Of a stretch of 6,112 nucleotides of DNA, positions 5,541-6,112 are shown in pieces (the first letter of the stretch is position 1; the number at the start of each line of letters is the position of its first letter). The position numbers and the translations under genes were made by a program. Origin of the DNA: an uncultured Ignavibacteriota bacterium (lineage in GTDB: Bacteria; Bacteroidota; Ignavibacteria; UBA10030; UBA8401); assembly GCA_903907305.1 (NCBI GenBank), contig CAIVNT010000523.1, positions 1-6,112 of the forward strand. The letters are read 5' to 3'. The notes under the pieces are model-generated. The model worked only from the letters and a program-made list of their open reading frames with translations, was not told where the DNA came from and searched no databases.

Positions 5541-5591
5541 ATTTCACTTCATTACTCATCAATCGTCATTCATTAATCAAAAGGATATTAC

Positions 5592-6011
5592 ATGAGCGAA
5601 TATTCACCGGTTAGGGAACTTCTTCACGGAACTGTATTTGCAGTATCCATCACCGTGAAGGATCTTCAAAAAAGTCTTGCATGGTATACTGATGTGGTAG
5701 GATTTGCCATTGACAGAAGGATAGAGCGAGATGGTATTCTCCGCGGTGTTTCACTGAGAGCTGGTGAGGTGAGGATCTCCATCAATCAGGATGACGGTGC
5801 AAAAGGATGGGAGAGAGTGAAGGCGGAAGGATTTTCACTCCGTATCACTACCAACCAAAACGTAGACGAAATTGCAAAACAGATCAAAGCGGCCGGAGGA
5901 ATTCTCGATTCAGAACCGGCTGATATGCCGTGGGGTGTCAGGATGATCCGTTTGCGGGACCTGGATGGATTTAAATTCTCGATATCGTGTCCGTTACCGG
6001 CGAAGAATTAA
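5592..6011 (+). CDS. VOC (glyoxalase/bleomycin-resistance fold) family protein
   Basis: This gene encodes a 139-residue protein of typical single-subunit VOC length. ATG 5592 follows AAAAGGA (ending at 5585) with 6-nt spacing. The first beta-alpha-beta module is visible as VFAVSITVKDLQKSLAWYTDV at 15-35, then VGFAI (36-40) and a GVSLRAGEVRISI strand pair (52-64). The second module has FSLRITTNQNVDEIAKQIKAAGG (81-103), then WGVRMIRLRDLDGFKFSI (114-131), whose DLDG is the usual DPDG turn before the last strand. Positions where glyoxalase-type enzymes carry metal ligands are Ser19 or nearby in strand one and Ser130 in the last strand, so the classical His/Glu set is not seen. It may bind a small ligand without metal, or act in stress tolerance like bleomycin-binding relatives. 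The substrate is unknown. The gene appears monocistronic and unrelated to lexA. Confidence 0.88.
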   Translation: MSEYSPVRELLHGTVFAVSITVKDLQKSLAWYTDVVGFAIDRRIERDGILRGVSLRAGEVRISINQDDGAKGWERVKAEGFSLRITTNQNVDEIAKQIKAAGGILDSEPADMPWGVRMIRLRDLDGFKFSISCPLPAKN

Positions 6012-6112
6012 CTGCAGGACATCTTGTTAAGGCAATGTTGTCAGGTTAAGAGTTTAGAATGCTTCGGCGTCCACCACAAATACGGCGGATAAACGTGTCG
6101 CAATTATTGTTC

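Larger units (their letters stand above)
5142..5580. other. Intergenic region without a credible protein gene
   Basis: Between the lexA terminator and the ribosome binding site of the last gene I find no reading frame with recognisable protein motifs on either strand; the frames are short and interrupted. The region holds 9-nt-period repeat islands, a second terminator-like two-stem structure, recurrent TAGGGGCGG blocks (5109, 5290, and a variant near 5404), a 10-bp palindrome and a 7-bp hairpin near the downstream promoter. It could encode a small RNA ending near 5343, or be a patch of accumulated short repeats. Neither is proven. Confidence 0.6.

Noticed and set aside
5080..5591. CRISPR array or riboswitch in the intergenic region.
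   Set aside because: The repeats are only 9 nt with no spacers of constant length, and no known riboswitch core is recognisable.
5626..5645. A second SOS-like dyad, ACTGTA next to TGCAGT, at the beginning of the VOC gene.
   Set aside because: The half-sites are only 2 bp apart instead of 6, one half is imperfect, and the site is inside the coding region.
6012..6060. Motifs GTTAAGG and GTTAAGA after the VOC gene, considered as integron attC-type sites.
   Set aside because: They do not fit the GTTRRRY core, no complementary RYYYAAC partner or large stem is present, and no integrase is seen.
6054..6112. Possible C-terminus of a minus-strand gene entering from the right edge (19 codons ending in TAA, translating to a plausible hydrophobic tail).
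   Set aside because: It is too short to show any motif or codon bias, no terminator is seen between it and the VOC gene, and another minus-strand frame is also open here.

Overview
This window comes from a bacterial chromosome and is almost entirely plus-strand. It has moderate base composition (mid-40s % GC by eye, not counted), Shine-Dalgarno-led starts and a near-consensus sigma70 promoter. The organism cannot be fixed from these genes. The protein styles would fit an environmental bacterium, perhaps of the Bacteroidota/Chlorobiota/Ignavibacteria side. That is a weak impression, and the frequent Shine-Dalgarno sites and E. coli-style LexA box are not what I would expect of classical Bacteroidia.

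Positions 1-3773 hold four consecutive glycosyltransferase genes: a GT2 gene cut by the left edge, two complete GT2 genes of the WbbL/rhamnosyltransferase type, and a GT4 (GT-B fold) gene. They are packed as an operon with two ATGA overlaps and one 4-nt gap. This is the usual appearance of a surface-polysaccharide (O-antigen, capsule or exopolysaccharide) assembly locus. nadD (nicotinate-mononucleotide adenylyltransferase of NAD synthesis) follows with another ATGA overlap, so a housekeeping cofactor gene is coupled to the end of the glycan operon.

lexA follows at 4432-5079, read from its own promoter (TTGACA, 17 nt, TATATT). That promoter begins inside the end of nadD and is overlapped by an excellent 16-bp SOS box of the CTGT-N8-ACAG class. 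The LexA protein keeps the Ala-Gly cleavage site and the Ser/Lys dyad, so a working autoregulated SOS switch is likely. A strong hairpin terminator closes the gene.

Positions 5080-5591 contain no credible protein gene. They hold the lexA terminator, a second terminator-like two-stem structure whose 5' arm repeats that of the first, three islands of 9-nt-period short repeats, and small palindromes ahead of the last gene. That gene (5592-6011) encodes a small VOC/glyoxalase-fold protein with its own ribosome binding site and no recognisable metal ligands. The final 100 bases hold nothing I can name.

I see no CRISPR array, tRNA, rRNA, transposase or defence system. The most rewarding points are the lexA control region and the structured intergenic region downstream of lexA.
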